Positions 22,001 through 34,488 of a stretch of 64,000 nucleotides of DNA are shown in pieces. The position numbers were made by a program, and so were the translations under genes. Positions within the stretch are counted from its first letter, which is position 1. The number at the start of each line of letters is the position of its first letter. The DNA is from Echria macrotheca (Eukaryota; Ascomycota; Sordariomycetes; Sordariales; Schizotheciaceae). The stretch is from NCBI GenBank assembly GCA_030411725.1, contig MU839835.1, positions 682,001-746,000 of the forward strand, read 5' to 3'. The notes beneath the pieces were generated by a model. The model saw nothing but the letters and a program-made list of their open reading frames with translations, was not told where the DNA came from and ran no database searches.

Positions 22001-24373
22001 CGTGGGTGAAAGCCTCCTAGTCTGGAGTATTCAAGCGGGTCACCTCAAAATCTGGGGCTGGACGCAAACCAATGGGGTTGCCAGGCGTAACCTATCAGAT
22101 AGGCGCGGGTGGGGGCTAAACATGGGGGCGCGAGTAGACGGCAACGACGACGGAGAGACGTCCGTGAAGATGGGCAGTTGCCGGGGCGTACCTACCTCCC
22201 TAGGCATGCTAGGTTCCCACCTGATCATGACGAGTTTAGCCAGTGCCTGTCTTCTTTCCCTCTGCTCAAACACATCCTTCCTGATGTGGAAGCAGAGGAG
22301 ATGCTGTCCTCATCCGGGTGGAAACATCGAGAAGAGACGTAAGGTAGCGGGTATGCGAGAACCTTGCACCTGCCCCCAACTGTACCTCCACACCTAGTTT
22401 CGAAACCGGTGAGGCAGACTTTTCCAACCCGGTATTTGTCGTCGGTTTAGCTTGGAGGTGTTGGACGTTCCCGGGCCCGGGTCCACGGGCTTGTTCCAGA
22501 CCTCTCTGAACGGCTCCAGACTCACCAATGTCAACCGCGAACCACCATCCACACCATGTCAGAATCTCGGTGCCTAGGACAAGTCCTCCCCTATTCGGTT
22601 ACAGTCGAGAGTACATACATGCACGGCCATGCAGAATGGGTCAAGTTCTCGCCACCGGCGCCAAACACATTCATCTCATTAGCCGTGCAGACGGTGTGGA
22701 GGAGAGTTTGTGACCCAGATCTGGCCCCGGGTTCCAGCCAGGAGGTCAGCACGGGCGCCACGGCAACCGGCAACGGTGCGTGTTCTCCCCGACCATGATA
22801 AACCCAGGATAGGGGTGTTGCCGGGACAGCCAATCACGCCGTTGACGAATCCTGGGGTTCGAAAGAGCCTCCCGGTTGCAGTTGCAGAGCCGCATAGGCA
22901 CATGATTTGCATCATTGCTGCCCTGGCGCCAGTCTTGGCTGGCTTTACCTATCCCGCGTTCACGACTACCACATACATTCGCGGGCAACCTTGTCCCGGG
23001 ACCGAGACGGCAGACCGGTGGAGCTCGAACATGCCCCTATGCTCGTGTACGGCCCCTGATCTCGCTTGAATTCCTCCAGAAAGCATTTCCGATGTCTCTG
23101 CTGGGATTCCGGGGATCTCGGGAGGCTCTGTTGCGCTCTGTCTAGCCATCCTAGTCGCCGGGGTGTCAAGGAAGTCAAAGAAAGCTGCGAGTTTACCGCT
23201 GCGGGAGTGTATCTCGGCTCTGTGGGGTCCATTGAATCCTTACCTCTTGTTCATAGGTCGAAGGGAGAGGTTACAAGGCCGGGACGTCGCTTCTACGGCC
23301 ATATTTGGTGTCGTTGATCCGGTTGTCCTTACCCAATCCTCACACCCACACTTGAATCCCGGCTGTGGAAAAAAGACTCAATGCAGCAGGGTGCAAGCAA
23401 AGAAGCTTAAAATTAAGGACCAATCATGGACTTACTTCGTGGACGAGCCCGTGCTGCCAACCCCAAGTTTGCTGAGCCCCTTTCTTACCGCTCGCATCAG
23501 GGAGACCCACAACAACAAAACACCCCTTTTCCGCACACATGGGCACCATCACCTTGCCCGCCGGCGGCGGCCGTCGCCCAAGTCCGCCTAGCAGAGACTT
23601 GCCTCAACCGGTGTCTGCCTTGCCTCTTACTCACCTTGCTTGCAGGTGGCCAGCGAGCTCTCTGAGAGCATCCCGTCCGGGGGAACTTTAACCTCTCATA
23701 GCCGATGAGGCGGCATATTCGCCACCACAGGACGAGTCTGCATAATGCAATGAGTAGGTAGTGGACAACACATCTGTCCGCCGCAATACCAGAAGATGGG
23801 CACGTGGTCCAAAATGCCTCCCGGGCATACTTCTAACAGAGGTAAGCCAACGCAAGTTGCATGCGTGAAGTTTTGCCACGGACTAGCGGAGGGAATCCAA
23901 CAACGTGCTGGCAGCCAGCCTCCTTGCATCATGGACTCACCACATCAAGTCTAGCCCAGCCAGCAGCATTGCCGCAGCTTGGCGTCAAGTACACCGCTTA
24001 CAGGGAGAGCGACACTGTCCGATCGCCCGTTTTACCCAGAGATACGTGCACATATACGCTGGGGCGGACAATGGGGGTGGCTGGCTGGCTGTGTGCTTGG
24101 CTGGATATCCAGTATCATGCGAACACATATCTACTTCCACTTTTGTCGTATGTATCTAAAGACGGAAAGATGGAAATAGGTTGGCCGGGGCCGTCCAAGC
24201 CAGGACTAGCAGAATTAAACAGGAGAGACATAATAATCTGCATACCTACCCGTATCTTGGAAGGTTTCCAAGTCTAAACCGATAGGCATTGGTGGGGGAG
24301 GAATCTTTGAAGAAGCGGAACCAAGTGCACCCGGGAACGGACAGGCAGCCGCCGGAAAGAGAGAGCGATCAAA

Positions 24374-24482
24374 GTGTGTTGTGTGTGTGTGTGCTTGGCT
24401 GCTTGGGTAGCTTGCGTAGTTTGTGTGAGTGATGTATGTGTTGTATGGGTTGTGAGGTGTGTGGTGTGTGTGTTATGTGTAA
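24374..24482 (+). repeat. GT-rich imperfect microsatellite
   Basis: An imperfect (GT)n tract runs from 24374 to 24482 with interspersed GCTT and GTAT units. It makes artificial Cys/Val-rich ORFs on the plus strand and Thr/His-rich ones on the minus strand. Confidence 0.8.
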
Positions 24483-25834
24483 GCGACATGGGAGGAAAAA
24501 AACCGACGAGAACCTCCGCCATTTCAAACCACCACCGGAAGGGAGGTAGGAAGAAAAGCATTTCATCGGAAGAGAGACACACACCAAGGCAGAGAGAAAA
24601 GACAAAGGTTAAAAAAATCGGATGCAGGTCGCCGCCGGAGGGAAGGGAGGTGGGTAAGGAAGGGGGGGGGGGGTGATCGTTGCATGTACCGAACATGATC
24701 AACACGTGGGACTCGTCGTCGTTGATTCCTTCGTCTTTTTGCTTCCTTCCGACGTTCCATCACCATGCCATGTTGGTGTCGTCTTGTGCAGGTGTGTGTA
24801 TGTGTATAAGCCATACCCGAAAGAGAGAGTAGGTAGGTAGGGACGATGACATTTTCTGGTTCTGATTTCTGATTAGGCAAATAAACCCAGGACAGAAACA
24901 GGCCTGAGCAAGACAGTGAGGACGAGGAGAAACAAGATGGGTGAGGAAAGCCATCGAGTGTGAGTTCGCGCAGATGACTCACAGATAGGTAGGCTACCTA
25001 ACCCTGTTCATCGGAGAAAACCACCGAAAGGAAAATGCTAGACCGGCGGCGATAATAAAATGATGTGGTCAAAATGAATCATCGGACAATATGTTGAATA
25101 TACGTACGTACATAACGCCAAACGTTTCTCATAGGCTCTGTGCGCTTTGTTGCGTGGGCAAAATCACAACTGATACCATCTCTCTTTTTCTCTTTCCTCA
25201 AGCCACCTAGTTGATGGTTGGTCACTCGGCGAATTTAACCCACGAGTATCCCAAGTGCTCGGATTCTCTTTCGCTTCATATTTGCTCAGGTCTGGCCGGC
25301 CAATGGCATTGTCTTTTAGGGAATTTTATGTACCATGTACATTGATGACATGTGCAAAGGGTCCCGTTTGGACGAGTAGATTCTACGACGAAAAGCCGGC
25401 AATTCCCATATGACATCTGAAGAGACAAAATTATGCCCCTGTTAATTCCCCCCCTCCCTTTTCTTCCCGCCGTTTAACCCAAAAAGTTGCCTTGTTCCCA
25501 TTTCCCGATTCTGACTCCCACACCCTCATGTTTCCACCCAACCAGCTGTCCGGTGCTCGGGGAATCCGGCACATGTAGCCAAGAAAAAGAAACTCCAAGA
25601 GGAAGAACACGCTCCTCTCCAGCTAAAAGTTAAAAGCATGATTGCCACCTGATGAGGAAGTGACGACAAAGATAAAAATATTAAAAATCCCGGAAAGATA
25701 GCTGCCGGAGAAGACCAGCAAATCCTGAGACGCCGACGCCGTAAAGCTGCAAGCAGATCCACCCTTGGCCACCCCTCCCCTCCCACGCGGCAGCTCGCGT
25801 CCCCAAGTTGCATGCCGCACTGCGAGACACACCA

Positions 25835-25853
25835 ACACACACACACACACACA
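25835..25853 (+). repeat. (AC)n microsatellite
   Basis: Nine to ten uninterrupted AC units. Confidence 0.9.
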
Positions 25854-26334
25854 TAACTACACGCAGCAGCAGTGGAGACCCCTCTTTCCCCTCATCCTCC
25901 CCACTCGCGTCCTCCAACTGGCTTAACCACAACAAATCCGGCGCCAACACTCTGTAGGCAGTTCCGACTCGCTATTTTTCCTACCGAACAGGCGCGGCCG
26001 CGAGCGGAGACCGAAGACATGGCGCTGCAACACTTCACTTCTCCTCCGAGCGCCGTGCAGGGGGTATGTCTCGGCGAGCCTTCTTTTGTCGTCCCAAGGA
26101 CTGCTGACCACCGGGCGGGGGGTTGGGCGCGGCTGCCGCCGTCGCTTGTCTGATTCGCGGAGCCGGCCTCTACCACAACTCGGACTGCCTGGTGCTGTAT
26201 CCCAACCCGAGAGGAGGAGCTGTAAACCGTTGAGATCCTACCGGATACCCTCTCCGTGCCCTGTTGTAAAGGACTTGATCGGTGGTCCGCGCTGGTTCAC
26301 GAGTCCACGAGCTGATTGTAATATGCCGGTGCGA

Positions 26335-27127
26335 TTAGAGAGTGTAGCTGGCCGGCATATCCGAATAGACAAATTCCGAGTAATCAACGTTGTCGCCGCT
26401 GGCAGACATGCCCATTGCTGATCCGTAAGCAAGATCTGTCTGGTAGCCCTGCTCCTTGAGCTGGGCTGCCTTTAGTGCGAGGTATTCAGCGTGCAGCGTT
26501 GCGTATGCTTGGCCGAGGACGTCATTTCTCTGCTTGGCTTCGTTGAGCATCTGCTCCAGGTCCTTTATTCTTTGGTCCTTCCTCTCGCGGTACGCTCTTT
26601 GGGATGCGCGGTTTTGTGCCCGGCGTCGCTGCCATTCACAACCAATTAGCCATCGGCAATGCCTGGGCGGGAACTGGCATGGTTCCCGACGAGCTAGGGG
26701 GTGTGAACCTACCGACAAAACGGAGGGAGGGGCATTTTTATATCGGTTCTCCCGTTTCCTCTTGGCTGCGGGCTTCTGCTGCTGGGATGGTTGTGATTCT
26801 TCTTCTTCGTCTCTCTCCGGGCTGGGGTAGACGTGAGAGACACTGGCGAAATCTGTGCCGGGCGCCATATCGTACTATTTTGGCTCCCATTAGACTCTCT
26901 CCGAGCTCGGGGCCCACGGGCTCGTCCGGATCAGCTGGACTTACAAGAGAGCTGTTGGGGCTTTGGGATTCCGACGTATGCGACTCGAGGTATTGGTCTG
27001 TATCGCCGTACACGTAGTAGAGCGAGCCGGAAGGCGAGGGCACGTCAAAGCTGCCGAAATCTTCCATAGCTGGGCTGGTGAGCTGCTTGTTGTATGCTGG
27101 GTTGCTCTTGGGCGTCGGACGGGGCAT
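26335..27127 (-). CDS. Yap/AP-1-like bZIP transcription factor
   Basis: Three exons are read: 27127-26945, 26874-26713 and 26628-26335 (212 residues). The first intron (70 nt) has a perfect gtaagt donor, a ctaat branch and an aatag acceptor. It reads through in one frame for some distance, so it is easily missed, but only splicing joins the first exon to the bZIP frame. The second intron (84 nt) has donor gtaggt and acceptor ggcag. Residues 116-132 are the basic region (RRRAQNRASQRAYRERK) with the N-R-A-x-Q-R signature of the Yap/Pap1 class, followed by a leucine-zipper heptad run (IKDLEQMLNEAKQRNDVLGQ onward). There is no cysteine-rich redox domain at the C-terminus, unlike Yap1. It probably regulates transcription in stress, development or secondary metabolism (class-level inference). 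It stands alone between two gene-free stretches. An in-frame upstream extension without ATG exists. Confidence 0.85.
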
Positions 27128-30100
27128 TTGCTGGCTGGTCTTCAGGGTCAAACAGTGCTGTGTGTAGACAGAAGTAGTCGAGTGTATTCAGACTTCCGAG
27201 AGACGAGTGCTTGCCAATTGAGTAGCGAGTATGAGGAGAAGATCCAATTTCGAGGTCAGGCCGAGATAGGGGGCGGCGTGTTATTATATCTTTTGATGCG
27301 TCGACAACCACAAAGTCTAGGCGAGCCACGACCGGGGTGGCATAAAAATACCAAGATCAACAAGTCACCAAGTCACTTTTGTGGCTTTTCTCGATGGTTG
27401 CATGCATTTCCAACCAGCGCTGTAACGGGGGCCTTCCGTCAGCAGCTGTAAGTACACTTCGCCCAAGATGTAAGTGCGTATGGTACGTGGTACATCACCC
27501 CCCTACCGAGCACTGTTTTGCGCCGACTGACGCCGAGTTCCGCCGCCGTCGGGACCCTGGAAGGCAGATCAAGTGGCCGTCGTTACAGGGGCTGCTTCTG
27601 CCCAGTGAACCCCTGTCAGCCTGCCCCCAGCGTTTTGACGTGCCTTGCGAACGGCATGGGTTCGGAGACTCTCGGGGAGGCGGCATGTCTGGGAATTGAT
27701 TGGATTGGTAGACCTGATTCCATCCTCTGGCCGCCCAGCCGATATTGCGCCAGTTCAACATCCTTCGAGTCCGCGACGCCTTCTTCGATACGGGAGCCCA
27801 AAAGATTGTGAGGCTTTCGTTTCGCTTGCTTCCGAAACCTCTCCGCCGCTCCTACGGTGTCCCGGAATTACCTCTGCTTCGCTTCGCGACATTCCCGGTG
27901 CAGCGGCACTTCAGGGTCCCTGTGACGTCAGCATCAGGTGTTCACTCCATCCATAAGTACGCTTCCTCCCGATATAGAGTATCCCTTTCGGTCTCTGCTG
28001 TAACTTGGTTCTGGCACGCCACGGAATCCGGCGCTGCCGAGTCGGTGCCGTCCCTCTGGAAGCCCTCTGGGAGCTCAAGCCCGGGGTATTCCGCGGAGCG
28101 ACGGAGGGTGCGGAGTGGTGAAGCTAAAACGGCGCCTCGGCCCTCGGTGCCAGGTTGATAAATGTCCTGCAGGAGTTACGGTGTGCCCGCCCGGAGCTCT
28201 TTCGGAAAACGGCTACAGAGTACGGACCGCGATCCGGCACCCACGATTCGACGACGGGTTGACTCAGTTGCTCACTGCGTCGACGAACTCCGTTTCGGGC
28301 TGGTCTGCATATCTCATAGGTTTGCCGCGACAATATAGCAGGGATATCCGAGCCACAAGCCGGGACGGGATGTTCGATGTCAAGTGCCAGAGGTCACCGA
28401 CCTTGACGCGATAGCACGCGGTAGTTTCGAAGCATAGATTTCCCCAGTTTAGCCCTTATCCGAGCATGAGTGGGAGCTGCCAGTATTCGCAACAGGCAAC
28501 GGACTTTTCGCCGCGTCCGTTGGCAACCACACAAACGCAGAGCTCATGTGCTGGCCGCCGGCTGGAGAGTCGACAAGTAAGCTTGCTCCGTGCCACCCAG
28601 AGGAGCAATTCGTCCTTCTCGTCACCGAAGCTAAGCAATAGTCGATCTCGAGAGCATAGGGGGCCGGCCGTAAAGAGGGTGTCCCGTTTCCGACCCCAGC
28701 GGAGCCCAGGCCGTGGTCGTCTCGACGTGCAGGCCAAAGAGCCGGTGCTGCATCTGCCACGGCTGGCACACACCATGTCGCACGCTCAGGCAGCTCCGGT
28801 GCCAGCGCCGCTATTCGCCCGTACGGCCGCTTTCGCCCGCGCCGATGGTGGAAATATCGCGGAAGCTCGACAGCTTTTTCTGCTTTGAGCCTCGCTCCGG
28901 CCTCGTCTTGCTCAAGACGGCCGTCTGGCCGCCGAGTGTTCTACACATTGCATGCGAGAGCCGCTGTGCGGTGCTGTCAGGGAGGTCGAACATGCATCTG
29001 ACTGACATGAGATGGGCGTAGGGAGCCACCTCCATCTGCGGATGCCAAAGTTGGGATGATGCCCACCCCGCCAAGCAACGCAGCCGCTAAGCGAGGTGAA
29101 CAGCGACTGCCAGATCACTGATGGTGAGCGAGCTGGCCGCCAATCTGGGACACCGCGTCGAACTACAGGTCAGGTGAGGGCGTGCTTGGCTGCCGCAAGC
29201 GCCTGAGTGTGCTCGGCCAGGCGACGTGAATGGCTGCGGGAGAAAACTGGCGGGTTTGAACATTAGCTAAGTTCAGAGTCAGCGGAAGGGTGAATGCCAG
29301 CCACACGCTGTGAGGGCCAGCGAAATAGTGCTGCCTGCTCCGTGCCTGCAGTAGCTCAGAAAAACGTTACTTGGTAGTCTTCCAGTGTTGGACAGAGCAA
29401 ACGCGGGACGTTACGTTCTCCCCCCTCCCCCCCCTCCTTAGCGACATAGCGGGGTATCTGCCCCCCTTGGAACTTCCACGGACCCACGCACAAGTATCTG
29501 ACTTCGCATTGCACCTCTGCTACCCGACACGCCCCCAGTCCTCGGAAATGGACTCGACACCCCGAAGCAACAGAGCCTTCATTGTGCGATTTCGAGCCCG
29601 CTCTTCGCCCGGCGTCCGGCAGGCTGGATGGAGGTACGGGCTTGCACGCAACTGGATCCCCGGGACGCTCTCCTTACTAAGGCGGCCGAGACACGCTCGG
29701 GGGTTGAAGAACCCACGGGAAACGGAAGAAGCCAACCTCACCTCTGGTGGTCTTTATTGCCAAACACGGAATGATAGCCGGGTCCCACGGGTACGGGGCT
29801 GAAGGGCGCCCTGTGAGGCCGACCCCAAAGTGCCAAGTCCCCCGGTGGCTACCCGACGGGATGCCGCCCCGTGGCTGCTCTGCCCTTAGCGTCGTTGGGC
29901 TGAATCTTGCTCCTATTGTGCCACCCCCAAACATTGCATCCCCAGGCGTTACCGAGAAGGCTCTGCAGGCTAGGCGTTCCTGATTTGGTATGCGATAGTT
30001 CGAGGCACGGGGAAACGGAATAGGTGAGGACGAGAGATCAGAGAAGTGTACGGATACCTACCTCGGTGTCTGATCACAGCGTGACCATTGCATACATACA

Positions 30101-33100
30101 TACTGATATTCCGCGGTAGGTACGGAGTCTAGTCCGCCAACGATATCGATGGATGCAGCATGGGAAAAACTCCGACCCATCCACGGCACCTCGAGCTCAA
30201 ATTGAAAGGGTGCGTTTCTAGAAGCAAGCCACAATCGCCCGTCGGTCTCGTTCCTGGTGCCCGGCCTGTGCCACACGTTGTACCCGGTTCCCGCGTCGGG
30301 CAGTGACCTGGAGACGACGGCAAAGGTTATGTCGGACCGGGATTCGATATCGTGTTGCAAAGGAGAGAAACAACTCGACTGCCTGACCTTAGTAAGGCAA
30401 GCCGGCAACCTTACTGACAGAGCGCAGTATGTCGGGAGTTCGAGCCAGTATCCCCACTCCTCAGTACGGCGGTCCTGCCAAGGCGTCCAGATCTGGCCAT
30501 GCGAAGGGGGTGGTGGAGATCTCTAGTTCCCCTCGCGGGCCATGAAACAGTGCCCGTTGCCGACAGGGCTGCCTTGCGGGCCGCTGGGGCTCAGCACGCG
30601 GTGTTGCGGCAAAGGTTCGAGCCTCCAACCCTCTCGACGGTCTCTACCCCAACTGCCACTCTTACCCCCAGTCGGGAATGCAAGAGGATAGCAGAGCGCA
30701 GGCACTAGCACCCAGGGGGGCGAACGGCATCTGGGGTCTGGTGATGGGTGCGGAAGTGGACGAGATCGCGAAGGTTGAGGCGTGATCTCGACGGCTGGCC
30801 CGTGCGAGCGTCGGTGTCCACCCACAAACGGAAGCGCTAAGCCTGAGTTGGTCGCACAACAGTTCCCCGATTTAAGCTTAAAGTTGATGGCTGGTCTTGC
30901 CAAGACATGGCCCCAGTCCGCCTTTTTGCGCCGAGGGCCAATGGGAAGCGCGGAATTTCCCCAGGTTTGTCGTCAATTCCGCTCTCGATTTTATCCCGCA
31001 CAGAGAATCTCAAATTCGACTTTGCAAAGAGCGGCTTTTTGCCCACCCCAGATCCGAGAACCTTGCGGATCATGTCGATAAGTTGAGGACATCCGCAAGT
31101 TGACCTGTCACCCGTCCGCGTCATCAAAGAGGTCCTTTAACGCAAGCTCTGCTTGATCTGCTCTGTACCGCAATCAGCAATTAGCGGATGCCCAAAATTC
31201 CCCGCTTGCGTTCCAGATTGTTTGGAACGCGGGAATAGATGCCAAGAAATCCCCTATCACCGCCAGATCGTGGCCCCTCTGGGGGTCAGCATCCAAATCC
31301 CAAGCGGTAGTGACAATGGGGCTAAATCCAGAGCGTGCATTCCACATGCTGGGCAGCAGAAAGTCGTTGCTTCCCATTGGTTTCCAGGATCGAGTGCTTG
31401 GAGGGGGCCAGGCCATCGAGGGCTCCTATAGGCGCGATGCTCCGCGTTACACAACATATAGGCCGAATGTCCGCCCGAACCCCTCGCGATAACGATGTGG
31501 GAGTCGAGATAGTGTCTTGTCGAGGTTCGCACCGACCTGATACATACTAGATAGGGAAGCCGCAAAGACTCTTTTGGTAGACCGACCTCAATTTTGCTCG
31601 CTGCTGTTGCATACAATTGAAGGCAGACCTGTCACGCCCGCAGACCGCCGCTGCATCGCACCTTACTTTGCACCTTTAGATGCAAAGATCCGAGGCAAGC
31701 GACACTTGCTACACCAGGATCATGGAAGCTTAGCTCAGTCAGGCATCTCCTCCAACGCACAACGATGGGGCTCAACGACCCGGCGAGCCGAACAGACTTT
31801 TGTGTTTACCCATAACAGTCATATCTTCGCGAGACTATCTGTACCTCGAGCGTGCCAACGGCTCGAGATGCCGCGGAGCCGAATATCCATCTCGACGACA
31901 TAAAAAAGCGGATCAGGCTCTGTTGCGAAGTCGCTCCGCCATCGGATCAACACCGCACAACATTGTCTTGCGCTCTCGGTGCTGTTGCCTGGAGCTGGAC
32001 GGAAACTCACTTGCAAAACGACCAAGTGGATCTAAACCCCCCGCCCCTGGTCAATGTATAGGTTTTCGTGCAACTACAAACTTCTGACGTGCATCTCGTG
32101 CTGTGGAGAACGAGAACCCCTTTTTTCTTTTAATCGCTGGGAAATGGGTTTCGCTGTAGCCCCTCTTTCTGTCCCGCGACCCTGAAGATCTCGAAAAGCC
32201 AAGCCTTTCCGCCAAGACATCCAGGCCCCACGGCGGGCCAGAGCTTCTGCGAACGACGCAGCGGTTCCAGATGAGGGGCATGAGGAGAGAGCGAGAGAGA
32301 GAGACAGAGAAAGGGGTGGGGATATGGCCGGGCGAGCCGAATTCCTGGATTCTCACCCGGGTTTGAACCGTTTCCACTTCACCAACTATGCTCCATACCC
32401 GCCGCCGCCGCCCCTAGTGGACATGGTTAGATCATCAGCGGAACGAGACCGGTTGTCAGCATCACAACTATCTTCCCATTGCACCGCATTGGGGGAAGCT
32501 GCACTAGTGCATCTGTGTCTCGACATATCTACCGGTATGTAGATCTTGGCGCATCAGGAATGTTAAATTGGTAGGGAACCACAAGCCAGGGAAATGGGCA
32601 AGGAAGAAAGAAAAGCTTCTGCCTTCGGAGTATCCTCTAGGGGAAAATCGCCAATGCGGCCAATCCTTCGGCGCTGCGAACGTTAGCGCTGCAACGGTTG
32701 ACTCGCCTATCGTCTAGCACATCTACTAGTTTGTTGCCAAAAAAGAATCCAGTCTCCCTATGAGATCTCGCAAACATCGGACCGTCTACGACGAAGGATC
32801 CCTATATACGTCGGTATACGCACCTTCCTAACCATGTCTGGGAGGTCGTTAAGACGTGGACCCCTAGATAGTGTATCAGTTACAAGCGTATCAATGAGAA
32901 CCCCTCATATCATTTAGCGATCACGGACATTGCAATCTTTCTCGGATCCTTTGCTTAGGAAACGAGGTCTTGTCTCGGTTTTACATTTACAGCATGTGCC
33001 AAGCAGGGTGGCTGTGTGGTGGTGGTGGTCGGCCTAGCTAGTCCCGTACAGTCTCCAGAAAAAAAAGCAAGATCAAGTGTCTCAAAAAAAGCGAATACCC

Positions 33101-34488
33101 CGATTCCCGAACATCTTCCGCTGACCAACCACCCTCTCTATCTCACACCTAGGTAGGTACCTTCCACATCCGCACCCCTGCCTGGGCCATTTAGATAATA
33201 TCTATACCGTAGAGAGAGAGATATCGATGATGACAAAGACGACGACTCACAAATTGATGACAAGGACAAGGAATAAACTAGACACGCAAATCCACATTCT
33301 ATCTCTCACGGCATGCATCTCGACAAATGCCACGGTTTTCGGAAGAGAGCCCGCTTTGCGACAAAATGATAGCTAGGTTAGATGCCAGTCAGCCCAGGGA
33401 TATGAGAGCCTTCCTAGCTGGGCTGGCCGTAGGGGGAACACGGGCACAGGCACGAGCCTACAATTACAAAGTATGACCCCACGGTGGTGGGTAAGGTAGG
33501 TGGGAAGGTGGAAGGCTCCAATCTCGTCAATCTTGTATGCATGTATAAGCATCTTGTATGAATTCACGAGTTTCTCGATGAGGGGGTGCCTGGATAAAGA
33601 AAGATACCAAAACGGAGAGGGGACCGTTTTCTTTCGAGTTCACTAATCACTAACACACAAGACCATCAACCAATCACCGACATCGCGAGCCCCGCGAGGC
33701 TGCTACCTTCTTGGACCTTAACACCAACTTGGAGAATGTGCGTTGCTGGCAGGACCCCTGGACAACACCCCGTTGGGCCCATCGGACCCCCCTCAGCAAT
33801 ACCGAGGCGCACAGAGGGAACCATTGGGGGATCACGGCGTCGTCGGGCCTGCTTGGCGTGCATGGCATTGATTCAAGACGAGGTCGCGAGCTTGTCCCCG
33901 ACACGTGGGCCAGGGTCGTGATCCCTGTGCGCATGGGCAAATCAGAGAACGAGCGGTGTGGCTAACAATTTTCGATGCCGGGTGGCCCAAGCGCCCAGCC
34001 CCCCTGGCCAACAGGCGGCTCTAAAATGGTCTGATGGTGACGTCAGGCTGGAGATCCCGGTTCGCCCTTGGCGCGCCTGTCGAGAGACGTCGCCTTCCCG
34101 CGCAGACAGCCGCCGCCATGTGCACTTCGGCTCTCGCCTTCCTACAAGTCCCATCCGACATGATGACCAACGCAGCCCGCGAACCCATCCAGCCCGCCAA
34201 GGAAATCGTCAATCAGGACCGCGTCTCGGTAGCCAACGGTAAAAAGCGACCCATGACGCAGCGGGCAAGAGCACCTCATCACGCCAACACTCGCACCCGT
34301 CCCATCATTCAAATCGGTGCCGCGTCCATCGTGTCGAGCCCCGCAATAGACCAGTCGAGACCGCGGCACTCGGTCCAGAGACAAGCCGTGTGCCGTCGGC
34401 CAAAGACTGATATACACCTGCCGAGATGCAAGATGCACCATCTGCCATCGGCGGATGCTTGGCACCGGCTTTTGCCGTTCCGACCCTC
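27128..34488. other. 7.4-kb non-coding region upstream of the bZIP gene
   Basis: No supported gene. ORFs of 100-145 codons occur on both strands but show random composition. Near 30,054-30,120 and 33,146-33,162 there are TACCTACC/CCTAGGTAGG motifs. GA-rich tracts lie at 32,285-32,310 and 33,210-33,222. The part next to 27127 is the bZIP promoter and leader; the part next to 34489 is the MGR3 3' region. Confidence 0.45.

Larger units (their letters stand above)
19004..26334. other. 7.3-kb non-coding region downstream of the bZIP gene
   Basis: No ORF here has convincing protein-like composition or recognisable domains; the longest are about 160 codons and scattered over all frames. GC content is ordinary and CpG is retained, so it does not look like RIP-inactivated transposon sequence. 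It contains GT/CA microsatellites (listed separately) and several AGGTA/TACCT motifs (22190-22215, 24828-24840, 24983-25000). Part of it is expected to be the promoter of the Kre9-like gene (upstream of 19003), where TATA-like sequence occurs near 19152-19180. Untranslated or long non-coding transcripts are possible but not shown by sequence. Confidence 0.45.

Noticed and set aside
24374..24705. ORFs rich in Cys/Val (+) or Thr/His (-)
   Set aside because: They are products of a GT microsatellite, not genes.
19004..26334. Possible RIP-degraded transposon in the gene desert
   Set aside because: GC is normal, CpG is frequent, and there are no terminal repeats or reverse-transcriptase/transposase fragments in any frame.
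30605..30650. B-box-like GGTTCGAGCCTCC
   Set aside because: The flanking bases do not form a T stem and no A box or acceptor stem is present upstream.
31729..31805. tRNA-like A-box sequence (TAGCTCAGTCAGG)
   Set aside because: No matching D stem, anticodon arm or B box (GGTTCGANTCC) follows at the right distance.
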